A DNA stretch of 64,000 bases from Tuctoria greenei (Eukaryota > Streptophyta > Magnoliopsida > Poales > Poaceae): positions 49,288,064 through 49,352,063 of the forward strand of contig JAYESD010000001.1 in NCBI GenBank assembly GCA_036927565.1, read 5' to 3'. How positions within the stretch are numbered: the first letter of the stretch is position 1; each line of letters starts with the position of its first letter. The notes beneath the pieces are model-generated. The model saw nothing but the letters and a program-made list of their open reading frames with translations. It did no database searches and was not told the origin of the DNA. Below, piece after piece: positions 23,388-33,739 of this stretch. A program made the translations under genes and the position numbers.

Positions 23388-24246
23388 TGTCGACTGTTGG
23401 AGTCGGCAGATCTCCTGACACTACTAAAGTGTTGAAGGAGTTTGTAGTTCGGTGTGGGCGCGCGGAGACTCAAGAAGGTGAATCACAATTGGACACGAGA
23501 GACACAGTGGTTTACGTGGCTTGGGCCGCCTGAGCGTAATACCCTACTCCACGGGTGTGTGGTGTTGTATTAGTTTATGTATGAAAGCTCACGTCAATGC
23601 GTGTGTGCCTGAGAGCGTTCGAGAGCCTTCTCCTCCCTCAGTGTATCATCGGTCTGTCCTTTTATAGTACAAGGACAAACCGTTACAAGTTAGCCTGGCC
23701 CGACATGTGGCCCCGACGGTTACTAGTATTGATACACGATTAATTGTTGTTAATAACCCTGTAACGGGCTCCGACAGTGCCGTTACAGGTGTTAAGATTG
23801 TCCGATTAAGTGTCATTAACATGGAATTAATGACAATTAATCGGGTCTTGAAGTCCGCGGCTATCCTTTGAAGATCTGGAGTCGTTACAATGTCTTCCGG
23901 AGGTTTGAGGCGGCCAGCTCCGACGTTTGGACACGTGGCAGCTCCGGAGCTTGCTTGTGGGAAGCGGGAAGCTCCGGGGTGGCCTGGCACGTGTCAGGTC
24001 CGGAGCTTCTCTCGGTCAGGGGTTAAGTCCGGAGGTGCTGTTTCGGTACCTAGCCCGGAGCTTCACCCTTGTGGGTAGTAGCTCCGGTCTGGCAGTACAC
24101 GTGGCAACCTAGGGGTTAACCATGTTGGAGAAGCAGGTCCGGTTATGTCTGACAAGTGGGCCTCCGAGGGTCTTCAATTTGAGTAGACGTCCTTCCCTTG
24201 AGATCTCTGTAACCTTAGGGGGTGTATGGTTTTTAGGGTACCGACA
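23388..24246 (-). repeat. 3' LTR of element B
   Basis: On the minus strand it starts TGTCGG at 24246 and ends GTCGACA at 23388. A TATAAAAGG box is near 23668-23660. Partner of 48472-49330. Confidence 0.95.
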
Positions 24247-24261
24247 GTGGCCCCCTGGACC
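24247..24261 (-). other. Polypurine tract of element B
   Basis: On the minus strand GGTCCAGGGGGCCAC directly precedes the 3' LTR. The same word precedes the 3' LTRs of C and A. Confidence 0.75.
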
Positions 24262-24776
24262 TACCTCCGGGGAAAGTCACCGGGGTGAAGTCATTCCGTC
24301 GGAGGTGGGTCCATACTCGCGACTCTTGAACTGGGTCTTCAAGGGTCTTCGGAGGTGCCGTTGGCGGGGCTTTACGGTTAAATCCCGACGCGTGGCGCAC
24401 CTCATGCGGCAGATAAGATCTTTGACGTGCGGATCTCTCGCAATTGAAGGTCGCCGGTTCCCGATACGAAAACTGTATCGGTTCCGCGCGCCTTGTCAGG
24501 TCGCCGCCTTTGGGTTTCCCGCCTCGTGATGACAACTGTTCGCCTGGGTAAGAGCCTCGACTTGATCGTCAGGGTGGTCCCGGGCCCTCTTCTCATCGGC
24601 AGGGTTGAATTCTTGAGTAGTATCCTTGACTCCCCTGCAGTTTCCATCCAAGCGTTGTGAGGGCTTACTTAAGAAGGAAAGCGCACCGTCGGGAGTTCTT
24701 TACGCTTCCCATCTGTTCTTGCGCTCAAACTCCCAACTCGTACTTTGCTCCTCTTCTCTTGCCTAGCTGTGCTGCG
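24262..24776 (+). promoter_or_regulatory. Presumed promoter and leader of the antisense gene in B
   Basis: This is the non-coding stretch between 3' LTR and the antisense start codon. Two features recur in all three copies: an inverted repeat of CCGATAC and GTATCGG at 24458-24479, and a TATA-like TTACTTAAGAAGG at about 24665-24677 (TTACATAAGAAGG in A), about 100 bases before the ATG at 24777. Promoter activity is inferred only. Confidence 0.45.
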
Positions 24777-26227
24777 ATGGAGTTGGATCTGCGTGAGAGT
24801 CGCTTGAAGACTGACAGCGATCTGAAGAAGGTCCGGGCCCTCATGGGGTGGTCTTCGGACTCCTTCAACCGCTCGGTCCGCGCCGGCGGAGAGCTCCCCT
24901 TTGAAAAGGAGCACGCTGGCGAGATGGTGTACTTTTCCTCGTACGCCATGGTGGGGCTGATCCCACCGTTTTCTTCTTTCTTCTTGATGCTGCTGGACTT
25001 CTATGGTCTGCAGCTGTACCACCTTGGCCCTCACTCCATTCTCCTTGTGTCCATCTTTGTCCACTTCTGCGAGATGTGGGTGGGCATCCCTCCCTGCATC
25101 GAGCTCTTCCGAACCTTCTTCATCGTCCACACCACCGGCCGAAGCAATGAGTATCTTGGCTTCTACTACTTCGTGAAGCGCAAGAAGTGCCCATTCAAGT
25201 ACCTCCGGTCATTCCCTTCCGGGAAGTGGGATGACTAGAAGAAAGATTGGATAGTCGTCCGGGTGGAGGAGCATGAGCGGTTGGAGTTGCCAGACGGTCT
25301 GCCCGGCATTGACACGTCGGTATGGTGCGAAGTTCCGGTGCTGGCGGAAGCTTTCGACCCTGTCCTGACCAGGATCCGCCAATGTGTGGAGGGAGGATTG
25401 ACTCCCCAGGCGGTGTTCTGCAACTTCCTGTCCAACAGGTGGGCGCCGCTGAAGAGGAGGGAGAAGCTCGCCTGGGCCCTCAACAGCGTGGTGGACGAGG
25501 ACCGGGTTGAGACCGGGTTGAAGTCCAGCATGGTGGGGAAGACCTTGGAGTTTCACCTCAAGAAATTCCAGCACGGCATCGACGTTGACGGAGATTACTT
25601 GACTCCGCCGCCGGCCTTCCTCCCTCTGAACGTGGAAGTTGAGTTCAGTAGGGAGCTCTGGCGGACGATGCCCGCGCTTGACGACCTTGGTGTCGTCGAG
25701 AGAAGATCAACCACCCGGTTAGCGATCCCCGGGTTGTCCGAAGACGGCTCCGCCCCTGTCCCACAGCCAAGAGCTGAGGTCATCGGCAAGGGCAAGGAGC
25801 TGGCGGAGGAGCCGGAGAGCCGGAAGAGGAAGCTGCGACATGCTGACGGAAGGTCCATCGGGCCTGCCACTTCCCCCCCGGTTCCCCCTCCTCAGGAAGG
25901 AAGATCCTCCGCCGCCGTGGCGACTGTCCCCGTGGTGGGGTCCTTCCGGAACGTTACTGTTCCGGTAGTGGGATCCTCCCGGAGTGCGACTGTCCCCGTG
26001 GTGGATCCCTCCTGTGGTGCTAGCTCCGGGCGCGCGACTCCGGCATCTGGAGCGGTGAGGGCCTCCAGGTCCAGGAGTTCCTCCCGATCAAGGAGAGCTC
26101 CGACCCGGGAAACGCCCGCGGCTGTGGCAAGTCCTGGGAGTCCTCCCGGAGCTCCTACGCCGACCGTGGCCAGCCCGGATCGTCCGGGAAAGAGGTTCCG
26201 CGCAAGCTGGTGCGGGAGCCTCCCAAG
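24777..26227 (+). pseudogene. Element B antisense gene, exon 1
   Basis: Opposite strand to gag-pol of B. I start at ATG 24777 (MELDLRES), shared with A and C. The first ~180 residues (VRALMGWSSD, GEMVYFSSYAMVGLIPPFSSFF, LLDFYGLQLYHLGPHSILLVSIFVHFCEMWVG) resemble what I know as the putative gypsy-type transposon domain, Pfam Transposase_28 (PF04195). The helices contain hydrophobic stretches. A Ser/Pro/Arg-rich tail follows from about residue 330. A TAG at 25236-25238 replaces the TGG of C (a G-to-A change), so B is broken at one codon. Exon 1 ends ..AAG at 26227 with donor GTAATT. Function is unknown. Confidence 0.8.
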
Positions 26228-26305
26228 GTAATTTTTCTTTTCTACCTCGATTAACTTTTTAATTGTAGCATCTGTTTGCTCAATTTCTTCGTTCTTCATC
26301 TGCAG
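26228..26305 (+). other. 78-bp intron in the antisense gene of B
   Basis: Donor GTAATTTTTC, T-rich body, acceptor TTCATCTGCAG. It interrupts a codon after its second base. Exon 1 runs into TAA two codons past the donor, and exon 2 opens in exactly the phase needed. The same 78-bp intron is present in C (40552-40475) and, split by B, in A. Confidence 0.85.
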
Positions 26306-28232
26306 TGTTCCCAAGAAGGGGAGTGAAGCTCCACCCTCAGCCACAGTGTCTGAGGCTGCGAGGGCTTCTGCTCCAGTCCCGGTGCCGCCCCAAGCGGAGG
26401 CTGCGACAGCTCCGGCGCCGGCTGTCGTGGTCATGGACCTCGACTCGTCTCCAGAAGTTCCCGTGGTAGCGCCGGACCACGGGAATGAAGATGCGCCAGC
26501 GGCACCCGTCCCGGAAGTGGAAGCTCCAGGTCCTGGTGCTGCAGTAGTAGAAGCTCCGGCTGTTGAGTCGGAGGAAGTAGCAGTCCCGGCTTCGGAGCCG
26601 GAAAGTGCTGAAGCCCCGGCGATTGAGCCGGAGGTGGCTGAAGCCCCGGCATGCGAGCCGGAAGTCGAAGTAGTTCTGGCAGTTGAGCCGGTTACTTCCG
26701 AACCTCCGGCCGCAGAGCCGGTGATTGTTGGAGCGCCGGTCACAGAGCTGGCGGTTAAAGAGGCGAGGGAGCTTGAGCCTCCCTCAGAAGAGGTGTCCCG
26801 GCCGGAGCCAGTAGCGGCTCCTGCTCCGGAGGCGACGACGTCGATGGTACCTGTGGCAGAGCCAGAGTGCCTGAACGAAGTCGCCGGCCCCCCGCCTGAG
26901 GGGGCGAATGAAGACTTGGTGGCGGGATCTCCTTCGATGGCGACTGAGGCCGTCCCGGAGGAAGGCCCTAGCGCTTTGGAAGCTCGGGGTTCCACTCTCG
27001 TAGAGTGGGACCCAATTTTTGTATGTGAAGACCCGCTGGAACCAGCGGAAGAGATCCCAGCAGGTCCGGAGCCCATCTCGCTGTCGATGTCCATCGACAA
27101 CGCCTGCTCCAGTCTACGTCAGATCCAACTGGCCTTCTTCCACGACAGCAAGGCCCTTGAAGAGGAGCGCCAAACCCTTAGGCGGTGGCGTAATCGGCTC
27201 CACTTCGAGACTAAGCTGGCGCAGTCGAGGCTTGCGGATGACAAGGAGTGGATCAAGCGGGAGAAGATCCGCCTGGAGCTCTGGGATAAGCTGCTGGACG
27301 AGAGGGAGAGCATGACTCACACCCTCGATGCTCAATCCCGGGAGTTCCACGACCGAGCTAAGGCTGCTAACGACGTGGCCAATGCTCGGTTTGATCAGCT
27401 CGAGGCCATCAGCACCGCACTCATCAAGCGCCGAGAGGCACTTGAAGGGAGGGAAAGACGGCTCGAGGACGAGGAGCAAAAACTCCTAGAGCTACGGGAT
27501 GACGTCTTGCGACGGGAAGAAGAGCTCGCCGAGAAAACAGCTCTGGCGGACAAGGGCCTCGAGGAGCGCACTAAGAAATTGGAAGAGCGCTGCCTCGAGG
27601 AAGAGGAGAAGACCTGGGTGCGGGGGCAGGAACTCTACGAATACGAGTGTGCCCTTGTCGCCCGGGAGAAGAAAGTGGAGGCTAGGGAGAAGGACCTGGT
27701 CGACCGCCGGAACAAGATCCACCTCCGGGAGGAGGAGCTCGGAAGACTTGAGAAGCGGGTTGCTGCGAAGATCCAGCAAAACGCCAAAGAAGTTGAGCGC
27801 CTCGCTCGCGAGAATTCGGAGCTGACGGCGGCCCGGAGATCCCTGGAAGAGATGAAGAACTTGAGGAAGGCGGACTCCCTGCAGATTTGGGAGTTCCTGG
27901 GCAAGGCCGACGACGCGCTGACGCCGATGGGTTTCAGCCCCGTGCACCCGGATGATCCGGAGCCGGAGCCGGACCTTGCGTTGCAAGCGTTGAGCGCCGC
28001 AGGTAGCAAGCTCTCCAAGGTGGGCGACGTCATCGCGGACCAGCTGGAGGTCGAGGGGCAATCCCTGGCTAGGAACGTCACAGAATATGTGTTGACGTGC
28101 TACACCAGCCGGAACCCTCGATTTCCTCTGGACCCGGTGCTTGAAGGTCCCGTCGAAGGAGAAGGCGAAGCTACCCGAGCCTGCGTGTCGGAGGTCACCC
28201 AGAAGGTCGCCGAGTTCTTCCATAGGGTCTAG
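26306..28232 (+). CDS. Element B antisense gene, exon 2
   Basis: Open over its whole 1,927 bases, ending TAG at 28230-28232. It encodes VPKKGSEAPPSATVSEAAR, then about 170 residues of Ala/Pro/Glu/Val repeats (EAPAVESEEV, EAPAIEPEV and similar), then VEWDPIFVCEDPLEP, then about 240 residues of charged heptad-like sequence expected to form a long coiled coil, then a more globular C-terminus (SLQIWEFLGKADDALTPMGF .. VLEGPVEGEGEATRA) ending FFHRV. This architecture suggests a structural or scaffold protein rather than an enzyme, which is inference. It converges with the integrase end of B at 29498, with a 1.26-kb spacer between. Confidence 0.75.
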
Positions 28233-29497
28233 GACCGTCTCTTTTAGCCTTTACTTGTATCTTCTCTTCTTCCTCAATTTTGTAATCCCCTGTCTCCAGA
28301 TGTAATCTCCGGTCTTCAGATGAAATGAAATCCCCAATTTTTTGCGAATTTCATTTTTTTTTGTCTTCAACATCTTTATCTTCACTTGGCCCCCTGGTAG
28401 ATGTGCACAATTTGATTGTGGACATGTACCAAAAGGATTTTGAGTTTTGTTGAAGACGAATTTGCTTCGAACTTGTGGAATTTAGGTCCAAAGTTTTTGA
28501 TAGTGAAGGTCCCCTGAAGTTGTCGGAGCTTAGAAGCTCCGGCACTGTCCATCGCTGGAGCTTAGTAGCTCCGGCAATAGCCTCTATCAACACGTTGAGC
28601 GTCGGTAGTTAATACTCCAAGGTGTCGGAGCTTAGCAGCTCCGGCAATGACCTTTGCCACACTTGGTTTGTTGGCAACAGACTCCAGTGACGGGGTCTTC
28701 TCACCATCTTTTAGTCAACGCCGACAGTTGACGCCCTGGTGGGAGTCGGAGCTTGGTTAGCTCCGGTTTTTCTCCATCAACGTAGGGTTCATTTTTCCTG
28801 CACACTTAAGCCAAGAAAAATAGTAAAATTCGTTCCTTGTCTATAACTTCGCCGCGGCTTACGGTTCTCAAGAAAATTTTAAGTTGAACACGATTTTTAA
28901 TACGACTGGATGAATTGTCTTTTCTTTTAGATCCAATTGTCCATGGACCCACCTTACTTTGGCCTGCCGGGATGTAGGTAGAGTGGCGTACTTAGGGTGC
29001 TTGACCAGGCTAAGTCGATAGCGCACTCCGGCCCTAGAATGGCTTGGCGGCTTTCAGGCGAGTTGGCCACAGACGATATTTAAATCCAAAAAATCTGACA
29101 ATTCAACTCGAATCGTATGTAAACCGGTCAAACTAGAACTTCTTAAGAATTGCACGTTTCTGTTATAGACAAGAAAGAGAAAAATAAAAATGTCGAGCCT
29201 ATGCAAAAATGAATGCACGTGGAGTCTATTTCACATGAAGATGTCTTTCATTATAGGTCCGGGGTACAGGGGAAACAAGTACACTCTTAGGGGACGGAAC
29301 CAGGCTAAGTGTGTTTGGTTTCTCGTTTGACCCAGGGTAGTTAGCCACACTTTTAGTCCGGAGACTGTGTCAAGTGTTGCATGAGCTTTTCAAACCTTTC
29401 GGGAAAGGTCCGGCTGCTCTCCCGGAGGAACTACCCGACTCTGTACAATGACTCTATAACATACATTTCAAGTTACTTAAGACTCACCTCCGTGGAA
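28233..29497. other. Element B spacer with hairpin array
   Basis: Non-coding DNA between convergent gene ends. Palindromic words CGGAGCTTAG(A/T/C)AGCTCCGG occur at about 28526-28543, 28556-28573, 28626-28643 and 28747-28766. These match the arrays in C and A. The first 130 bases contain TGTAAT-type motifs that might serve 3'-end formation of the antisense transcript. Confidence 0.7.
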
Positions 29498-30423
29498 TTA
29501 AGTGTAGAACTTACGGAGGTGCTCGATGTTCCAAGGATTTGGGAGAGGTGTCCCATCCTCGGTAGCCAAGCGAACGCTTCCGGGACGGGATACTTTGATC
29601 ACTCGAAAGGGCCCTTCCCAGCCGGGGGAGAGTTTGTTTTGCCCTTCTCTGGATAGTATTCTCCGTAGCACCAGATCGCCTTCCTCGAGCTGTCGGTTGT
29701 GTACATGCCGCTGATGATAGCGCCGTAGAGCTTGGCGGTATCGGGCATTCCGAACAGCTGCTTGGCACCTTCCCTCCTCGAGGAGGTCTAGGTCTTCGCG
29801 CCGGAGCTGGTCCTGCGCGGCTTCGTCGAAGGTCCGGACTCGGAGGGAACCCAAGGTGATTTCCGGAGGAAGGATTGCTTCAGCTCCGTACACCAGAAAG
29901 AAGGGTGTTTCTCCGGTTGCCCGACTTGGAGAAGTCCTGTTGGCCCATAGAGTGGGCGGAAGCTCTTCGATCCAATTGGCTCCGTGCTTTTTCAAGCGCT
30001 CATAAGTGCGTGTTTTGAGTCCTTTAAGGATCTCTGCATTTGCTCTCTCAGCTTGTCCATTGCTGGCAGGATGAGCTACGGAAGCATAGCAAACTTGTAT
30101 GTCGAGGTCTTCGCAATATCCTTGAAATGCGGAGCTTGTGAATTGAGTCCCATTATCAGTGATGATCTTATTTGGGACTCCGAATCTGCTCACAATGGAT
30201 TGTAGAAAATTAATTGCAGATTGTTTGTTGATCGTCACAACGGGAGTTGCTTCCGGCCACTTGGTGAACTTGTCGATGGCAACGCATAGGAACTTGTAAC
30301 CTCCGACGGCTCTAGGGAAGGGTCCCAAGATGTCCATCCCCCACACAGCGAAAGGCCATGTGGGAGGTATCATTTGTAAGGACTGAGCAGGTGTATGAAT
30401 TTGCTTTGCATGAAATTGGCATG
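29498..30423 (-). pseudogene. Element B integrase, 3' portion
   Basis: This is the continuation of the pol gene of B after the insertion of C. It resumes at the codon after ..KKCKAC with QFHAKQIHT, then WGMDILGPF, TDNGTQF and GQAERANAEIL (all three DDE residues kept), FLVYGAEAILPPEI, and ends ..HLRKFYT with the stop at 29500-29498. The open frame is uninterrupted in this part. It is listed as disrupted because element C separates it from the rest of pol by 12.97 kb. Confidence 0.9.
30419..30423. repeat. Target-site duplication of element C, left
   Basis: GCATG before the 5' LTR of C. The same GCATG follows the 3' LTR at 43394-43398. It lies in the Ala-Cys codons at the zinc-binding KKCKAC site of the integrase gene of B. 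Confidence 0.95.
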
Positions 30424-31283
30424 TGTCGGTACCCTAAAAACCATACACCCCCTGAGGTTACAAAGATCTCAAGGGAAGGACGTCTACTCAAATTGAAGAC
30501 CCTCGGAGGCCCACTTGTCAGACATAACCGGACCTGCTTCTCCAACATGGTTAACCCCTAGGTTGCCACGTGTACTGCCAGACCGGAGCTACTACCCACA
30601 AGGGTGAAGCTCCGGGCTAGGTACCGAAACGGCACCTCCGGACTTAACCCCTGACCGAGAGAAGCTCCGGACCTGACACGTGCCAGGCCACCCCGGAGCT
30701 TCCCGCTTCCCACAAGCAAGCTCCGGAGCTGCCACGTGTCCAAACGTCGGAGCTGGCCGCCTCAAACCTCCGGAAGACATTGTAACGACTCCGGATCTTC
30801 AAAGGATAGCCGCGGACTTCAAGACCCGATTAATTGTCATTAATTCCATGTAAATGACACTTAATCGGACAATCTTAACACCTGTAACGGCACTGTCGGA
30901 GCCCGTTACAGGGTTATTAATAACAATTAATCGTGTATCAATACTAGTAACCGCCGGGGCCACATGTCGGGCCAGGCTAACCTGTAACGGTTTGTCCTTG
31001 TACTATAAAAGGACAGACCGACGATACACGGAAAAAAAAAGAAGGCTCTCGAACGCTCTCAGGCACACACGCATTGACGTGAGCTTTCATACATAAACTA
31101 ATACAACACCACACACCCGTGGAGTAGGGTATTACGCTCAGGCGGCCCGAACCACGTAAACCACTGTGTCTCTCGTGTCCAATCGTGATTCACCTTCTTG
31201 AGTCTCCGCGCGCCCACACCGAACTACAAACTCCTTCAACACTTTAGTAGTGTCAGGAGATCTGCCGACTCAAACAGTCGACA
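30424..31283 (+). repeat. 5' LTR of element C
   Basis: TGTCGG..GTCGACA. TATAAAAGG at 31004-31012. CACGTG at 30567, 30677 and 30733 in U3. Confidence 0.95.
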
Positions 31284-31285
31284 GT

Positions 31286-31303
31286 TGGCGCGCCAGGAAG
31301 GGG
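31286..31303 (+). other. Primer-binding site of element C
   Basis: TGGCGCGCCAGGAAGGGG two bases after the LTR. It differs from A and B by one base (GGAAG versus GGTAG). Confidence 0.7.
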
Positions 31304-31321
31304 CGCCTGAGATTTTCAAGA

Positions 31322-33739
31322 ATGGTGAATTCTGCGGCTGGATCATCCAACGGGCAACCTGCTGCTCAGGCTGTCGGGGGCAATCCCTCCAACATGCAGC
31401 CACCAGCAGGAGCCTCAGCACCAGCAGGAGTCACACTCCCACCACCACCATCTTCTCCGGCAAAACGTGCCGGGCAACATGATGGTGCGCCGGCGTCACA
31501 TACTGCGCCGACAAGTCATGACAACCCAGAACACGCGCTCCATGCAGCGCGTGCTCTTCTCCAGCGACCACCACCTCCGGATGCATCTCGAGATGCCATG
31601 GAGCAATGGAGGGCTGATGTTGAGCATTTGGTCGCAGCAGCGGCCGAACGCCTCAACAACCAGGGTCCTCCTCCTTCAGGGCGAGCCCTATCGCAGCGAC
31701 GGACGTTGTCTGGAAGACTTGGTCCGCATGTCTCCAACAACCGAAGACGAGCTGCGTCACAGCAAGTGACGTCGTTGCCCTCTGGGGCACGACGCACCCA
31801 TACGGTATCTCGGCTTTCGACACATGACCACCGGGCGGAGCTTGATCGCCGATACCGCCAACAGGATGGCCGTGTCCATATCGAGTGAGCTCGAGAAAGA
31901 CGGGATGCTCAAGACCTTTCTACTCTGGAAGGAGTAGGAGGAGGCTGTTCCGCCCTAGCCATGCACCTGCGCATGGTTAGATGGCCACAGAAGTTCCGGC
32001 CACACTTGCTGGAAAAATTCGACGGGACAGTCAGCCCCGTACAATTTCTGCAGATATACTCCACTGCAATCTTAGCAGCTGGAGGAAACGAGGCCGTAAT
32101 GGCCAACTACTTTCCAGAGGCCTTAACTGGGATCGCCAGCTCCTGGTTTATGAGCCTTCCACTCAACTCTATCGACAGTTGGGAGGAGCTGTGCCGTCAG
32201 TTCACTGCCAACTTCGGGAGTTCATACACCCGACCGGGCACTGAACTAGACCTTTTTGCGGTCGTGCAAAAAGGGGGAGAATCTTTGCGGTCATTCATCT
32301 AGAGGTTCTCTCAGGTACGCAACACAATCCCTTCTATCTCAAGCGCTTCTTTCATTGTGGCATTCAGACAGGGTGTACGAGACAAGAAGATGTTGGAGAA
32401 GCTGGCGATCAAAGAGATCACCAGCGTCACAGAGCTCTTCAGCTTGGCAGACAAATGTGCCAGAGCTGCGGAGGGCCGTGAAATGCACTCCAAACCAGCC
32501 TTGGAGGATCACAAAAAATCCTCCAAAGAAGAAGCCGCTACCTCCGGGAGTGGCAAGAAGAAAAAGAAGACCAACGGCAAGAAGAAGCCGTCGGCCGGCA
32601 CATCCAACGTTGCAGCCACTGCAACTCCTGGTGGCCGGGGGCCACGCCCCGAGAAGCGACCTCGACCGTCTTCCGAAGACGGCATCAAATCCAAAATGTG
32701 GTGCCCCATTCACAAAACGGGCAGCCACAGGCTGGAAGACTGTCGGGAGGTCCAAAACCTTGCCGAGCGCTACAACAAGCGCCGGGAAGGGTCTCCTTTC
32801 TGACAGAGGGAGGGAAAACAGAAGGTTGACGAAGCTCCGGCTGAAGAGGAGTTAGGGTTTCAGGACCCCAAAAAGGTCCTGAAAGCCGTCTACACCTCCG
32901 TCGACGATGACTCCGACGTCTCCGATAACGAGCGTCGGAAAACCATGAACACCATCTTTGGTGGATCATGGGACATCACTTCTCGTCTTGTCATCAAGAC
33001 TATGCGGCGGGATATGGCAGCTGTAGCTCCTACAGCTAGACCGGAGCCACATCGAAAGTGGATGGACACACCCATCACTTTTGATGCTTCGGACTGTCCT
33101 CGAAGCATGGTCGGAGCTGGCCAATTACCCTTGATGGTATCTCCCACCATCAACAACATCCAGCTCCATCATGTTATGGTGGATGGAGGTTCGAGGCTGA
33201 ACCTTATAAGCTTTGAAGCTTTTACTAGACTTCAGCTTCGACCTTCGGATCTTCAGCCATCTCGACCATTCTCCGGAGTAGGTCCGGGGGCCATTACCCC
33301 ACTCGGAGCTATAATTCTCCCCGTTACCTTCGGGACACGGGAGAAGTACTGCACCGAGAAGTTGGTCTTCGACGTCGCTCAGATCAACTTACCATTCAAC
33401 GCCATCTTGGGTAGACCTGCCCTATACAAATTTATGGCAGCTGCTCATTATGGATACTTGGTGTTGAAGATGCCAACACCAGCAGGCGTTCTCCGGATTC
33501 GTGGAGATCGCACCGCCGGAGTAACTGCTCTGGAGGAGCTCCATGCACTCACCACTGCGCAAGAGGAGGACTCCAGACAGGGGCAAGCTCCAAAACCTCC
33601 GAGCATTCGGCAACGAGGCTCAACCTCTGCTCCCCGTGTGCAGCCAAGCAGCGACACCGACATCCCCGTCAAAGTCGTCCAAATTGGTTCCGATGTCACT
33701 CAAACCACCCGCATATCGGGTGGGTTGAATGACAAATAG
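31322..33739 (+). pseudogene. gag: Element C gag-protease (three premature stops)
   Basis: Starts at ATG 31322 (MVNSAAGSS), with the same 806-codon layout as B and no frameshift. Premature stops are TGA 31886-31888 (B has CGA), TAG 32300-32302 (B has CAG) and TGA 32801-32803 (B has CGA). All are C-to-T changes on this strand. The gag domain runs from about residue 214, the knuckle-like CPIHKTGSHRLEDC is near residue 461 with all four ligands (C, H, H, C), and the protease motif reads DGGSR instead of DGGSG (G-to-A). It ends at the shared TAG 33737-33739. No functional Gag is expected. Confidence 0.92.
33737..33739 (+). other. In-frame amber codon between protease and RT (C)
   Basis: TAG follows ..LNDK, and the same frame continues as ELALITFLRANVDVFAW. 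This is the same position as in A and B. Confidence 0.85.

Noticed and set aside
25892..27100. 402-codon Ser/Thr/Gly/Ala-rich frame opposite the antisense gene (also 39680-40888)
   Set aside because: Reverse reading of the Ala/Pro/Glu repeat tract that also runs through the intron. GC-rich third positions keep it open. It has no domain.
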